DNA of 64,000 nucleotides from Pseudoalteromonas luteoviolacea. Its GTDB lineage: Bacteria > Pseudomonadota > Gammaproteobacteria > Enterobacterales > Alteromonadaceae. Below, in pieces: positions 44,267-53,421 of this stretch. The stretch's first letter is position 1. Each line of letters starts with the position of its first letter. The stretch lies in contig NZ_JAKFZS010000002.1 in assembly GCF_021654285.1 (NCBI RefSeq), positions 246,252 to 310,251 on the forward strand, in the 5' to 3' direction. The translations under genes and the position numbers were made by a program. The notes beneath the pieces were generated by a model. That model was given only the letters and a program-made list of their open reading frames with translations. It was not told where the DNA came from and made no database searches.

Positions 44267-44805
44267 CTAAGCATGTTGAACTCATTTTGGGTGGTGCACG
44301 CTCGGGGAAAAGCGCGCTTGCCGAACAAAGAGCACAAAGCTGGTTGGAGAGTGGCTCAGTCAAAGAGCTTATCTATGTGGCAACTGCGCAAAGTAAAGAT
44401 GAGGAGATGGCTGAGCGCATTGCACACCATCGAGCCTCAAGGCTTTCTTGCTGGAGGGTGATTGAGAGTCCATGGGATATCGCCCAGATCATTACCGCGT
44501 TATCACCGTCCCAATGCGCGCTGGTTGATTGCTTAACATTATGGCTGACCTATGGATTGTGTGAAGTTGAGTTCACAGAATACGAAAAACAAAGATCTCA
44601 ATTGCTCAAAGCACTTCAAGGTACGAAAGGCAAGGTCATACTGGTGAGTAACGAAGTGGGCCATGGTATCGTGCCTATGGGGGCGCTGAGCCGTCAATTT
44701 GTAGATGAATCAGGTCGTCTGCATCAACACATTGCAGCTGTGGCAGATCATGTTGATTTTGTCATGGCAGGTTTGGCATTGAATTTAAAAAGTGAACAAA
44801 AATGA
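44263..44805 (+). CDS. cobU: Adenosylcobinamide kinase/guanylyltransferase CobU
   Basis: CobU phosphorylates adenosylcobinamide and adds GMP. The 180-residue protein has the P-loop [12 protein letters not shown], the active-site histidine segment [16 protein letters not shown] and the conserved [13 protein letters not shown]. The ATG at 44263 overlaps the cobS stop by four bases, and its own stop overlaps the cobQ start by four bases, so translational coupling is likely across cobS-cobU-cobQ. Confidence 0.95.
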   Translation: MTKHVELILGGARSGKSALAEQRAQSWLESGSVKELIYVATAQSKDEEMAERIAHHRASRLSCWRVIESPWDIAQIITALSPSQCALVDCLTLWLTYGLCEVEFTEYEKQRSQLLKALQGTKGKVILVSNEVGHGIVPMGALSRQFVDESGRLHQHIAAVADHVDFVMAGLALNLKSEQK

Positions 44806-46271
44806 AGACATTGATGGTGCAAGGCACCACTTCCGATGCGGGTAAGAGCACGTTAGTTGCGGGCCTCTGTCGTGTAGCGGCTCGAAAGGGCCTTAAAGTT
44901 GCCCCGTTTAAGCCACAAAATATGGCACTCAATAGTGCCGTGACGCCCTGTGGCGGAGAGATAGGTCGTGCACAAGCGCTGCAAGCGATGGCAGCAAAGG
45001 TGCCACTCAGTGTTGATTTTAATCCGATCTTGCTCAAACCCAATTCTGATACGGGCGCGCAAGTCATTGTGCATGGCCAAGCACTGACCAACATGGAAGC
45101 GGGCAAGTATCATGATTATAAAGCGGTCGCGATGCAGGCTGTGATTGAGTCCCATGAGCGCTTAGGACAAACATATCAATATTGTATGGTGGAGGGCGCA
45201 GGGAGTCCTGCTGAAATTAACCTTCGAGAAAATGACATTGCCAATATGGGATTTGCCTGTAAGGTCGAATGCCCGGTGATTATAATAGCCGATATTGATA
45301 AAGGCGGTGTATTTGCCCACCTTGTCGGTACGCTTGCGTTGTTGAGTGAACAGGAGCAGGCCTTAGTGCAAGGGTTTGTGATCAACCGATTTCGGGGCGA
45401 TATTAGTTTACTGCAATCCGGTTTAGACTGGCTTGAGGACTATACTGGTAAACCCGTATTAGGTGTTTTGCCTTACTTACATGATTTGGCACTGGATGCA
45501 GAAGACGCAATTACCATCGAGAATCGTACCGACGATGCAATGATACGGGTTGCTGTTTTACTGCTACCTCACATTTCCAACCATACCGACTTTGACAGTT
45601 TGAGATTAAATGCAAAAGTGGATTTAAGATATGTGCGTCATGGTGAGAAAATTGGCAGTGTTGATCTGATCATTATTCCGGGCAGTAAAAATGTCATCAA
45701 TGATTTAGCCTTTTTACGCAGCGAAGGCTGGGATAAAGAAATCAATCGACACATCAGGTATCAAGGCAAGGTGTTGGGTATTTGTGGTGGTTTGCAAATG
45801 CTCGGGCAAGAAATTACAGACCCATTGAATATAGAATCAACTCAAGCTCGTACCAATGCACTCGGTTTGGCGGCACTAACTACAGAGCTTGGTGAAAAAA
45901 AGCAGCTAACCAATGTGTCAGGGCACTGCTTATTAAATGGTAAAGCAGCTGCCATTTCTGGGTATGAAATTCACTGTGGTCAAAGTCGCGGAGAGGCACT
46001 ATTGCAGCCATTTCTCACTTTTGATGAACATCCATTAGGTATGCAAAAAGATGGCTTTATTTCTGATGATAATTTGATAGCGGGTACTTACCTACATGGC
46101 CTGTTTGATAATCCTGTTGCGAGCCGTGCTATTTTACAATGGGCATGTGATGAGCAGTTTGATTTTGATGGCTTTGATCTTGCGCAGCATCGTGAAGCTC
46201 AGCTTGATAGATTAGCGGATATGTGTGAGCAGCATTTAGATATAGATAAGATTTTTGAACTCAAGGTATAG
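44802..46271 (+). CDS. cobQ: Cobyric acid synthase CobQ
   Basis: CobQ amidates four side chains of adenosylcobyrinic a,c-diamide. The 489-residue protein has an N-terminal P-loop amidoligase domain ([39 protein letters not shown]) and a C-terminal glutamine amidotransferase domain with the nucleophile cysteine in [11 protein letters not shown] and the histidine in [10 protein letters not shown]. De novo corrin-ring genes are absent from this window, so its substrate may come from elsewhere or from salvage. Confidence 0.95.
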   Translation: MKTLMVQGTTSDAGKSTLVAGLCRVAARKGLKVAPFKPQNMALNSAVTPCGGEIGRAQALQAMAAKVPLSVDFNPILLKPNSDTGAQVIVHGQALTNMEAGKYHDYKAVAMQAVIESHERLGQTYQYCMVEGAGSPAEINLRENDIANMGFACKVECPVIIIADIDKGGVFAHLVGTLALLSEQEQALVQGFVINRFRGDISLLQSGLDWLEDYTGKPVLGVLPYLHDLALDAEDAITIENRTDDAMIRVAVLLLPHISNHTDFDSLRLNAKVDLRYVRHGEKIGSVDLIIIPGSKNVINDLAFLRSEGWDKEINRHIRYQGKVLGICGGLQMLGQEITDPLNIESTQARTNALGLAALTTELGEKKQLTNVSGHCLLNGKAAAISGYEIHCGQSRGEALLQPFLTFDEHPLGMQKDGFISDDNLIAGTYLHGLFDNPVASRAILQWACDEQFDFDGFDLAQHREAQLDRLADMCEQHLDIDKIFELKV

Positions 46272-46280
46272 GAGTCCAGT

Positions 46281-46880
46281 ATGACGGATAAGAATCAAGA
46301 TAAGCACAAAGCGCGACAGCAAAAAGTAAAAGAGCAAGTAGACCAAAAGGTCGCTGAAGCGAACATTGAGCAGGGTATTTTGCAGGTGATCACCGGCAAT
46401 GGTAAAGGTAAATCAACATCTGGTTTTGGCACTGTTGCCCGGTGTGTTGGCCATGGTATGAATGCAGCAGTGGTGCAATTTATTAAAGGCACATGGGAAT
46501 GCGGTGAGCGCAATCTATTAGAGAATGCGGGTGTCCCATTTGCGGTAATGAAAACGGGCTTTACGTGGGAAACACAAGATAGAGAAAGCGACACGCAAGC
46601 TGCACAAGCAACGTGGCAGCATGCAAAAGCATGGCTACAAGATGAGAAGATTGACTTGGTTTTATTAGATGAGCTGACTTACATGGTGAGTTACGATTAT
46701 CTAGACCTTGATGAGGTGATTGAAGCGCTCAGTAATCGACCGAAAATGCAATCAGTGATCATCACAGGTCGCGGTGCGCACCGCAGGCTTACTGAGCTTG
46801 CAGACACAGTCAGTGAAGTGAGAAATGTAAAACACGCTTTTGAAGCTGGTATTCAGGCACAAAAAGGGTTTGATTACTAA
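46281..46880 (+). CDS. cobO: Cob(I)alamin/corrinoid adenosyltransferase CobO (BtuR)
   Basis: The 199-residue CobA/CobO-type enzyme attaches the adenosyl group from ATP to reduced corrinoids. It has an N-terminal helical lead, the P-loop TGNGKGKSTSGFG, IKGTWECGE, LLDELTYMVSYDYL and TGRGAHRRLTELAD. It follows cobQ by nine bases and overlaps btuF by one (TAATG). This enzyme serves both salvage and de novo paths. Confidence 0.94.
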   Translation: MTDKNQDKHKARQQKVKEQVDQKVAEANIEQGILQVITGNGKGKSTSGFGTVARCVGHGMNAAVVQFIKGTWECGERNLLENAGVPFAVMKTGFTWETQDRESDTQAAQATWQHAKAWLQDEKIDLVLLDELTYMVSYDYLDLDEVIEALSNRPKMQSVIITGRGAHRRLTELADTVSEVRNVKHAFEAGIQAQKGFDY

Positions 46881-47734
46881 TGGCCATGCATGTTTGGTGG
46901 CTGCTTCTGGGTTTGCTATTGTCTGCAAGTAGTTTCGCACAGGAGCACAAGCAGCCCAGTCGGATCATCGCATTGGCACCGCATATCGTTGAAAATCTAT
47001 ATGCGATTGGGGCAGGTGATAAAATTGTAGGTACTGTGGAATATGCGGATTATCCAGAAGCTGCCAATCGCATCCCTCGAATTGGCGGATACCATGGGAT
47101 CCAACTAGAAAAAGTACTTGCGCTGGCGCCTGATCTGGTCATTGTTTGGAAAAATGGTAACAAAGAAGCGGATATTGAAAAGTTAAAATCACTGGGTATT
47201 CCGATTGCATACAGTGTGTCTAAAGACATACGCCAAGTACCGACAGAATTAATCAAACTAGGTGAGCTCACCGGACATAAAGCGCAGGCAGAGCAGCTTG
47301 CTGATAAGTTTAATCAACGCTATCAGCAAATAATTAAGCAGTTTCAAGGCAAAGAGTCTCTGGATGTATTTTATCAACTTTGGCCTTCCCCACTGATGAC
47401 GACCAATGGTAAAACTTGGATACATCAGACACTCAATATGTGCGGTGTACGCAATGTCTTTGCTGAGGCTGCCACTGAATATCCGCAGATAAGCCTTGAG
47501 AATGTGATTGCTAAGCACCCTCAAGTGATCATTATTCCAAATGAGAAAGCCTCAAAGCAACCACAGCAAGTACAATGGAAAAAGTGGACGGAGATACCAG
47601 CAGTAAAGCATGGGCAATATATCGAAGTTGACGCTGACTTATTGCATCGCTTTAGTACGCGTATGCTTGAGGGAGTGCAAGATATGTGTGATAAACTCCA
47701 TGCTTCAAGAAAATATTATGGAAAGCGACTATGA
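46880..47734 (+). CDS. btuF: Periplasmic vitamin B12-binding protein BtuF
   Basis: The 284-residue protein has a signal peptide (hydrophobic residues about 5-18, cleaved after SFA) and a class III periplasmic binding domain of the BtuF/FecB type: [24 protein letters not shown] at the N-terminal lobe, [18 protein letters not shown], and a C-terminal lobe with [14 protein letters not shown]. It delivers corrinoid to BtuCD, encoded at the start of the same operon. It overlaps cobO by one base and ung by four. Confidence 0.92.
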   Translation: MAMHVWWLLLGLLLSASSFAQEHKQPSRIIALAPHIVENLYAIGAGDKIVGTVEYADYPEAANRIPRIGGYHGIQLEKVLALAPDLVIVWKNGNKEADIEKLKSLGIPIAYSVSKDIRQVPTELIKLGELTGHKAQAEQLADKFNQRYQQIIKQFQGKESLDVFYQLWPSPLMTTNGKTWIHQTLNMCGVRNVFAEAATEYPQISLENVIAKHPQVIIIPNEKASKQPQQVQWKKWTEIPAVKHGQYIEVDADLLHRFSTRMLEGVQDMCDKLHASRKYYGKRL

Positions 47735-48390
47735 TATCGTGGCAATCGCTTATTGAAGCGCAAAAGCAACAGCCTTATTTGCAGGAAACTTTAGCACATG
47801 TTGCGCAAAGACGCAGTGAAGGCGTGACCGTGTTCCCGCCGGATGAACAGGTCTTTGCAGCGCTAGATGAAACAGCTCTTGAAGATATAAAGGTCGTGAT
47901 ATTAGGTCAAGATCCGTATCATGGTCCTAACCAAGCCCATGGTTTGTGTTTTTCTGTGTTGCCTGGCGTAAAGGTGCCTCCCTCTTTGGTAAATATGTAT
48001 AAAGAGCTGGCTAACGACATTGAGGGATTTGAAGTGCCCGATCATGGTTATTTATTGCCGTGGGCTCAGCAAGGTGTTTTGCTGTTAAATACGGTGCTGA
48101 CTGTTGAGCAAGGTCAGGCGCATTCTCACAAACAACTAGGGTGGGAGCGTTTCACCGATGTGGTGATAAATACCGTAAATGAGCACTGCGAGGGTGTGAT
48201 ATTTTTACTTTGGGGCGCACACGCGCAAAAGAAAGGTAAATCAATTGACACATCACGACATCATGTTTTGCATGCGCCACATCCTTCACCGCTGTCTGCG
48301 CACAGAGGCTTTTTTGGCTGCCAACATTTCTCCAAGACCAACGCATTACTACAATCTATGGATAAATCTCCCATTGATTGGCAAATATGA
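47731..48390 (+). CDS. ung: Uracil-DNA glycosylase
   Basis: Ung removes uracil from DNA. The 219-residue product has the catalytic water-activating motif [18 protein letters not shown], given as [39 protein letters not shown] and the leucine-loop [14 protein letters not shown]. It is a family 1 enzyme of normal length. Its ATG overlaps the btuF stop by four bases, so it appears to be translationally coupled to, and co-transcribed with, the riboswitch-controlled B12 operon, an unusual setting for a DNA-repair gene. Confidence 0.97.
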   Translation: MISWQSLIEAQKQQPYLQETLAHVAQRRSEGVTVFPPDEQVFAALDETALEDIKVVILGQDPYHGPNQAHGLCFSVLPGVKVPPSLVNMYKELANDIEGFEVPDHGYLLPWAQQGVLLLNTVLTVEQGQAHSHKQLGWERFTDVVINTVNEHCEGVIFLLWGAHAQKKGKSIDTSRHHVLHAPHPSPLSAHRGFFGCQHFSKTNALLQSMDKSPIDWQI

Positions 48391-48399
48391 TACCTGATG

Positions 48400-48422
48400 A
48401 CTGACATGCCAAGCATGTCAGT
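48400..48422 (+). repeat. Inverted repeat after ung
   Basis: ACTGACATGC pairs perfectly with GCATGTCAGT around a three-base loop, ten bases after the ung stop. There is no T-run; the true terminator follows at 48441. Confidence 0.7.
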
Positions 48423-48440
48423 GGGTATGTACAGACAAAC

Positions 48441-48467
48441 AAAAAGGCTCTATAAAAGAGCCTTTTT
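48441..48467. terminator. Bidirectional terminator ung / DUF3545 gene
   Basis: AAAAAGGCTCT pairs with AGAGCCTTTTT over 11 bp around five bases. A-run and T-run flanks let it work for both convergent genes. Confidence 0.92.
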
Positions 48468-48468
48468 G

Positions 48469-48660
48469 CTATATAAAATCGAGTTCGTCTAAGTCGACAC
48501 TGTCTGCGAATATGTCTAGTTCTTCCAATTCCTTACGAAGGCGCTGTCGGTCTTTTAGCGCTTCAATTTCACGCCATTTTCTTTTTTTCCCCTTCGAAGA
48601 GGCTCTTTTTTTCGGTTCTGGACTTTCTACAACTTCAATCATATCGTCTAGGCTATCCAT
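48469..48660 (-). CDS. DUF3545 family small protein
   Basis: The 63-residue soluble protein is highly charged: an acidic N-terminus, a basic stretch KKRASSKGKKRKWR and the conserved core WREIEALKDRQRLRKELEELD. This core is what I recognise as the DUF3545 family, found mainly in marine gammaproteobacteria. Function unknown. GGAGAT precedes the ATG. It is monocistronic and convergent with ung. Confidence 0.75.
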   Translation of the reverse strand: MDSLDDMIEVVESPEPKKRASSKGKKRKWREIEALKDRQRLRKELEELDIFADSVDLDELDFI

Positions 48661-49116
48661 GAATATCTCCTATTGATGTACTAACCTCAAAACATGTGCT
48701 TAAGCATTACCCCATTTGCATGAAAAACACACTTGAGTAATGCTGGTATACCACAGACAGTAGAAAAATAAAACACAAATATGTCTTTAAAGTGAAAACA
48801 AAGTGACAGTTTGATGACAAACAAAGAATCTGTATGTTTGAGAAAAAACATGTCGAACTTAATAGGGATTGCACATCGAGTAGCTAAATGAGTTGGATTT
48901 TTGAACTATATTATCTTGAAATACAATAGTTTCTATTCAGGGGAATCACAGTACTCAGGTACGTTAGCTGCTGGTGAAGGTTTTATAGTTTGGGTGGGGA
49001 AGTGTTGTTTAAAATCGTTGCTTAAAACAACTGTAAAGAAATATAAACCGAGCTGGGGTTTTGTTGAGGATATGAAAAGCTGAGCGAACTTTTCTCAGCT
49101 TTTCGAACAATTAATC
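48661..49116. other. Intergenic region with no supported gene
   Basis: The 456 bases hold an inverted repeat AGCATTAC (48703-48710) / GTAATGCT (48737-48744) upstream of the DUF3545 gene, and the strong hairpin at 49074-49104. A 60-codon frame with a TTG start (48901-49083) has no ribosome site and no recognisable product, and I do not accept it as a gene. Confidence 0.55.
49074..49104 (-). terminator. Hairpin terminator after tal
   Basis: GAAAAGCTGAG pairs with CTCAGCTTTTC over 11 bp around nine bases, just beyond the tal stop on the minus strand. The T-run is short. Confidence 0.7.
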
Positions 49117-50067
49117 TTAAAGCGACTTAACTTCAGACTCTAAGATTTCTTGTGCGTGAGCGAACGCTCTGATGCCTTCAGCAAGCTTTTCTGTTGCCAT
49201 TGCATCTTGGTTATGTAACCAGCGGAATTCGCTCTCTGTAAGCGGCGCAGGCTTGTCTGCAGACGCTTGTGCGTTTTCTAGCAGGTAATCTTCAGTTGCC
49301 GGTAATTCGCCTAGTTCTTCTAGTAGCGCAGGGCTAATAGTCAGCTTATCACAACCCGTCAGTGCAACGATTTCCCCTGTGTTACGGAAACTTGCACCCA
49401 TAACCACTGTTTTGTAGCCATGACGCTTGTAGAAATCGTAAATAGTACGAACAGACTGAACACCTGGATCGTCTAGCGGATCAGTTGGCTTATCGACACC
49501 GTTTGCTACATGCCAGTCAAGGATACGACCAACAAAAGGCGAAATTAAAAATACGTTTGCATCTGCACATGCGCGCGCTTGTGCTTGGCTGAACAGCAGC
49601 GTTAGATTACATTTTACACCTTGCTTTTCAAGTGCTTCCGCAGCTTTGATACCTTCCCAAGTCGATGCGATTTTGATTAAGATCTTATCTTTGCTGACAC
49701 CTTGCTCAGCATAAAGCGCAAGTAGCTGCTCTGCTTTTGCAATAGTCGCCTGAGTATCAAATGATAAACGTGCATCTACCTCTGTAGAGATATAGCCCGG
49801 TACGATGTTAGCAATTTCTTTACCGATTAAAACCGCGAAATAATCACAAGCGAGTTCGATTTGTTTTTGCTCATCTTGCTCTTGCGATTTTGCGTAATCT
49901 AAAGCTTGTTTTAGAAACGGCTGATAGGCAGGCGTCTGCGCCGCTTTTAATAAAAGAGAAGGGTTTGTTGTTGCGTCTTCCGGTTGATGTTTACGGATCG
50001 CTTCGATGTCACCTGTATCGGCAACGATCGATGAATGCTGTTTTAGCCTATCTAATGCTGAAGTCAT
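49117..50067 (-). CDS. tal: Transaldolase
   Basis: Transaldolase exchanges a dihydroxyacetone unit in the non-oxidative pentose phosphate pathway. The 316-residue product is class I, with the Schiff-base lysine in [14 protein letters not shown], the [12 protein letters not shown] motif near the N-terminus, [15 protein letters not shown] and [12 protein letters not shown]. The ATG at 50067 follows AATGAGGACAG. In E. coli too, talB lies near yaaA. It diverges from yaaA over a 291-base gap. Confidence 0.96.
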   Translation of the reverse strand: MTSALDRLKQHSSIVADTGDIEAIRKHQPEDATTNPSLLLKAAQTPAYQPFLKQALDYAKSQEQDEQKQIELACDYFAVLIGKEIANIVPGYISTEVDARLSFDTQATIAKAEQLLALYAEQGVSKDKILIKIASTWEGIKAAEALEKQGVKCNLTLLFSQAQARACADANVFLISPFVGRILDWHVANGVDKPTDPLDDPGVQSVRTIYDFYKRHGYKTVVMGASFRNTGEIVALTGCDKLTISPALLEELGELPATEDYLLENAQASADKPAPLTESEFRWLHNQDAMATEKLAEGIRAFAHAQEILESEVKSL

Positions 50068-50358
50068 GCTGTCCTCATTCCTAATTTTTGCAGCTTAAAT
50101 AAATTACACACCTTATGTTGCAATACCGTGATCAGCTTTTATAGGTCAAATGTCCTTATGATTGATTATCATATGGCTTGCCTTAGCCTGTTTGGTTATT
50201 GTTATGATTAGGTGAGTGATGTATACCCACAGTAAAGGTGCGGTCTTACCTTGCGGTTATTTGTGTGAACAACTAAGAGCGAAAGATTTTACGCTTGCGA
50301 TCAACTGTGGATAGTGTTGAAATTGACATTAATCAATATTTAAGTCAATAGGCTATCA

Positions 50359-51138
50359 ATGATCACGGTTATTTCACCTGCAAAAAATCTCGATTACGAC
50401 TCTAGTGCGCCAACAAAGCGCCACACCCTACCTGAGTTATTGACGCATTCTGAAGCATTAATTTCAGTCTGTCGTGACTTAAGTCCTCAAGAAATCGGTA
50501 GTTTGATGAAAATCAGCGATAAACTGGCTGGTTTAAATGCGGCGAGATTTGCTGATTGGTCGCAGCCGTTCACTTTGGAGAATGCTAAACAGGCGATTTT
50601 TGCTTTTAACGGCGATGTGTATACAGGTCTTGATGCGACCACATTACCAGAAGAGGTCATTGATTATACACAGCAGCATTTGCGGATCTTGTCTGGCCTT
50701 TATGGGGTATTAAAACCACTTGATTTGATGCAAGCTTATCGCTTGGAAATGGGCACAAAATTGGCGAACACGCGTGGTAAAAACTTATATGAGTTTTGGG
50801 GTACGGTGATTGCTGAGAAGCTTAATGAAGCGTTATCAGAGTCAGGCTCTAGCCAACTTATCAATTTGGCCTCTAATGAATATTTTAAGGCGGTAGATAA
50901 AAAAGCGCTTAATGGTGAAATTATAACGCCAATATTTAAGGACTGTAAGAATGGTCAATATAAGGTGATCAGCTTCTATGCGAAAAAAGCCCGTGGCATG
51001 ATGGCCAGATATATTATGGAGCATAGTGTCAAAGACATTGAATCACTGAAAGCATTTGATGTGGCGGGATACTATTTTAGCGAAGAAGCAACTAAAAAAG
51101 CGAACGAGCCAGTATTTTTGCGTGAAGAACAAGCCTAG
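50359..51138 (+). CDS. yaaA: Peroxide stress response protein YaaA
   Basis: YaaA is a DUF328 protein that limits intracellular iron-dependent oxidative damage during peroxide stress and binds DNA. The 259-residue product matches the family from [13 protein letters not shown] through [42 protein letters not shown] to the C-terminal [13 protein letters not shown]. The 291-base region before it (50068-50358) shows no gene and no convincing regulator site. The transcript may end at the unusual hairpin at 51184-51234. Confidence 0.93.
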   Translation: MITVISPAKNLDYDSSAPTKRHTLPELLTHSEALISVCRDLSPQEIGSLMKISDKLAGLNAARFADWSQPFTLENAKQAIFAFNGDVYTGLDATTLPEEVIDYTQQHLRILSGLYGVLKPLDLMQAYRLEMGTKLANTRGKNLYEFWGTVIAEKLNEALSESGSSQLINLASNEYFKAVDKKALNGEIITPIFKDCKNGQYKVISFYAKKARGMMARYIMEHSVKDIESLKAFDVAGYYFSEEATKKANEPVFLREEQA

Positions 51139-51183
51139 ATAGTGCTTAGCTTTATGAGGTACTGAAAAATAACGCAGTTCGTG

Positions 51184-51234
51184 AATAAATAATATCTCAT
51201 CGCGCAATCAAGTTGTGATGAGGTATTATTTATT
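51184..51234. repeat. Long perfect-arm hairpin between yaaA and the MFS gene
   Basis: AATAAATAATA (51184-51194) pairs perfectly with TATTATTTATT (51224-51234), and CTCATC (51196-51201) with GATGAG (51217-51222), joined by a T-G wobble; the inner part can add a few pairs. The stem is about 18-22 bp. It lacks a T-run and is longer than usual terminators. Confidence 0.8.
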
Positions 51235-51340
51235 GTAAGCCTCAGACTTATTTGTTAATTTTCTTGCTTTCATTTCGATTTTACTGTCCAGTATGAGCTG
51301 AACCCTGCCATTATTTTATTTAAAGTAAGGACACTGAGCA

Positions 51341-52516
51341 TTGAATAAAAATGTCTTTTTATTGGCATGCTGCCAAGGATTGATGACCACGGGAAATATT
51401 TTATTGGTCACCATTAGCGCTTTGGTTGGCCAGAAGTTAAGTGCCAATGACACCTTAATCACCCTGCCGATCGCGACTCAAATGCTTGGATTATTGCTGG
51501 CAACTGTACCTGCTTCATTGGTGATGGTGAAAACAGGCCGAAAGTTAGGCTTTAGCATAGGCAATATGGTTGGTACTTCAGGTGCGATATTGGGCTATTT
51601 GGCACTGATAAATAGTCAGTTTTATTTGTTTTGTTTAGCCACATTTTTAATTGGTATAGGGATCGGTTTCGCAACTTTGTATCGTTTTGCGGCCATAGAA
51701 GTCAGTGACAAACCCGCGCGTGCGATTTCGATGATCATGGCCAGTGGCGTTATCGCAGCTGTGCTTGGGCCGAATTTGGCAGTATGGGTGAATAACTACT
51801 TGCCTGAAATTAATTTTGCAAATTCATTTTTGGCATTGACCTGTGTGTATTTGCTCGCTCTGACTTTATTACAATTGGTCACGTTCAATGAAGTTTCAGG
51901 CCAACAAAGCCAGCTTCAACAAAGACCCATTAAAGGGATAATTGCTCAGCCGCAATTTATGATTGCCGCATTTATTGGCATGATCAGCTATTCAGTTATG
52001 AACTTATTGATGACGGCAACCCCATTGGCAATGCATCGCCACGGTTTTGATTTGGCGCAGTCGGCTTTAGTCATTGAATGGCATGTGCTTGGCATGTTTC
52101 TACCTTCTTTTTTTACTGGCAAATTGATAGAAAAATCTAGCCCCGTGGTGATGATCATTGTCGGTTGTATTTTGATGTTGGCTTGTTCAGTCATTAATTT
52201 GCTGGGAGTGAGCCATTGGCATTTCTTAATTGCGCTGTTTATGCTGGGAGTGGGCTGGAACTTTATGTTTATCAGTGCGACTTCATTAGTGAGCGAGACA
52301 TATCAGCCTCACGAGCGCGCAAAAACACAAGCGGCAAATGAATTTTTTGTATTTAGTATGGTGGTGCTTTCATCACTTTTTGCAGGTTGGCTTGAAAGTA
52401 AAATTGGCTGGCAAGCACTGAACATATGGTCAATTCCAATCGTCGTACTTGCGTTGTTGGCCTCTGCTTGGTTTAAGCAATACTCACCCCCTTCGCCAGT
52501 TGTAAGTAAGCTTTAA
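51341..52516 (+). CDS. MFS transporter, YnfM/YcxA-like
   Basis: The 391-residue protein has 12 predicted hydrophobic helices and MFS loop-2 features (MVKTGRKLGFSIGNM). Helix 4-5 contains GIGIGFATLYRFAAIEV. I recognise the superfamily but not the substrate; it resembles small-molecule or drug efflux MFS members. The only upstream start that fits is TTG, preceded at a distance by AAGGA; no in-frame ATG lies near. It overlaps the next, convergent gene by 44 bases. Confidence 0.78.
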   Translation: MNKNVFLLACCQGLMTTGNILLVTISALVGQKLSANDTLITLPIATQMLGLLLATVPASLVMVKTGRKLGFSIGNMVGTSGAILGYLALINSQFYLFCLATFLIGIGIGFATLYRFAAIEVSDKPARAISMIMASGVIAAVLGPNLAVWVNNYLPEINFANSFLALTCVYLLALTLLQLVTFNEVSGQQSQLQQRPIKGIIAQPQFMIAAFIGMISYSVMNLLMTATPLAMHRHGFDLAQSALVIEWHVLGMFLPSFFTGKLIEKSSPVVMIIVGCILMLACSVINLLGVSHWHFLIALFMLGVGWNFMFISATSLVSETYQPHERAKTQAANEFFVFSMVVLSSLFAGWLESKIGWQALNIWSIPIVVLALLASAWFKQYSPPSPVVSKL

Positions 52517-53267
52517 CGACAGCATCACGGAATAGTAAATCCGAGTCTTTATGTTGCGCTCGATATGACTGGCAAAATGTTTTGGGGTTTACTTCTGTCC
52601 GCTGCAATAAATGGTCAGTGAGATGGCCATATTGAGTGTACCAAGCAGTTTTAATGTGCTGTGGGGTATTTGGCAGTGTAGAGATAATACGCTCGCTCAA
52701 TCTGAATTCTGACTTTCTGGCCAATGAGATCATGTCATCATTGGCTGCACCTAACCAACAAGCACCTTGTTGATTGACGCATACAAGCGGTAAAAACGGC
52801 GCAAGTGCAGGAAAGAGATCGTTTTGATACAAGGTGACCTGCCAGTAGTTTTGCGCAATCGCACAAAACTGCTCAAAGCTTGAAATAGTGCTAAAACCAC
52901 TTTTGGCGAGCTTTACTACTTCAACGCGTGGTTTGTTGGGATTCACGGTATCGTTTGCGGCATCAATATACCAATCATCAATTAAAATCGCATTCTGGAA
53001 ATATTCATCTCTGAGCGTTCCCCAAACCGGTTTAAGTGCTTGGCCACCACTTAGTTTGGCTGCAAGTGGCTTTATTGCTTCAGGTATCTTCTCTTGTGCT
53101 AATTGCATATGCAGCTTATCAAGTATGGCGTTGCGTATCTCTTTACAACGTCCCAAAGGGTAGGCTTTTCCCGCAAAGCTTGGGTATTGTTTTGCTAATA
53201 TAGGATCGATTTCGAGCCTCAGATGTGCCAAGTGACTTTCTAATTGTTGTCGTTGCTGCTCATTCAT
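52473..53267 (-). CDS. Conserved-looking protein of unknown function
   Basis: The 264-residue soluble protein is not recognised. It starts with a predicted helical stretch (EQQRQQLESHLAHLRLEI), then a region with aromatic and acidic residues (VWGTLRDEYFQNAILIDDWYID), and ends with TDHLLQRTEVNPKTFCQSY. No signal peptide, membrane helix or enzyme motif is evident. Its 3' end overlaps the convergent MFS gene by 44 bases. It lies 154 bases downstream of srmB on the same strand, beyond the srmB terminator, so it has its own promoter. Confidence 0.7.
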   Translation of the reverse strand: MNEQQRQQLESHLAHLRLEIDPILAKQYPSFAGKAYPLGRCKEIRNAILDKLHMQLAQEKIPEAIKPLAAKLSGGQALKPVWGTLRDEYFQNAILIDDWYIDAANDTVNPNKPRVEVVKLAKSGFSTISSFEQFCAIAQNYWQVTLYQNDLFPALAPFLPLVCVNQQGACWLGAANDDMISLARKSEFRLSERIISTLPNTPQHIKTAWYTQYGHLTDHLLQRTEVNPKTFCQSYRAQHKDSDLLFRDAVVKAYLQLAKGVSIA

Positions 53268-53397
53268 GATGATTATATTTTATATTGGTCTACTTAAAGT
53301 ATGATGTTTAAACACGTCAGGAGTATGAAATCCGCGATTCTTTTGTATGTTAACAACACAAAGTTAAACTAAGATTAGCAGCAACTGCGGGATACAA

Positions 53398-53419
53398 AAA
53401 AGCCCCTACAGGGGCTTTT
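53398..53419 (-). terminator. Rho-independent terminator after srmB
   Basis: AAAAGCCCC and GGGGCTTTT pair around TGTA/TACA and, read on the minus strand, end in six T residues three bases beyond the srmB stop. Confidence 0.9.
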
Positions 53420-53421
53420 GA

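Noticed and set aside
48901..49083. 60-codon frame with TTG start between the DUF3545 gene and tal
   Set aside because: It has no ribosome site, no recognisable features and runs into the tal terminator hairpin.
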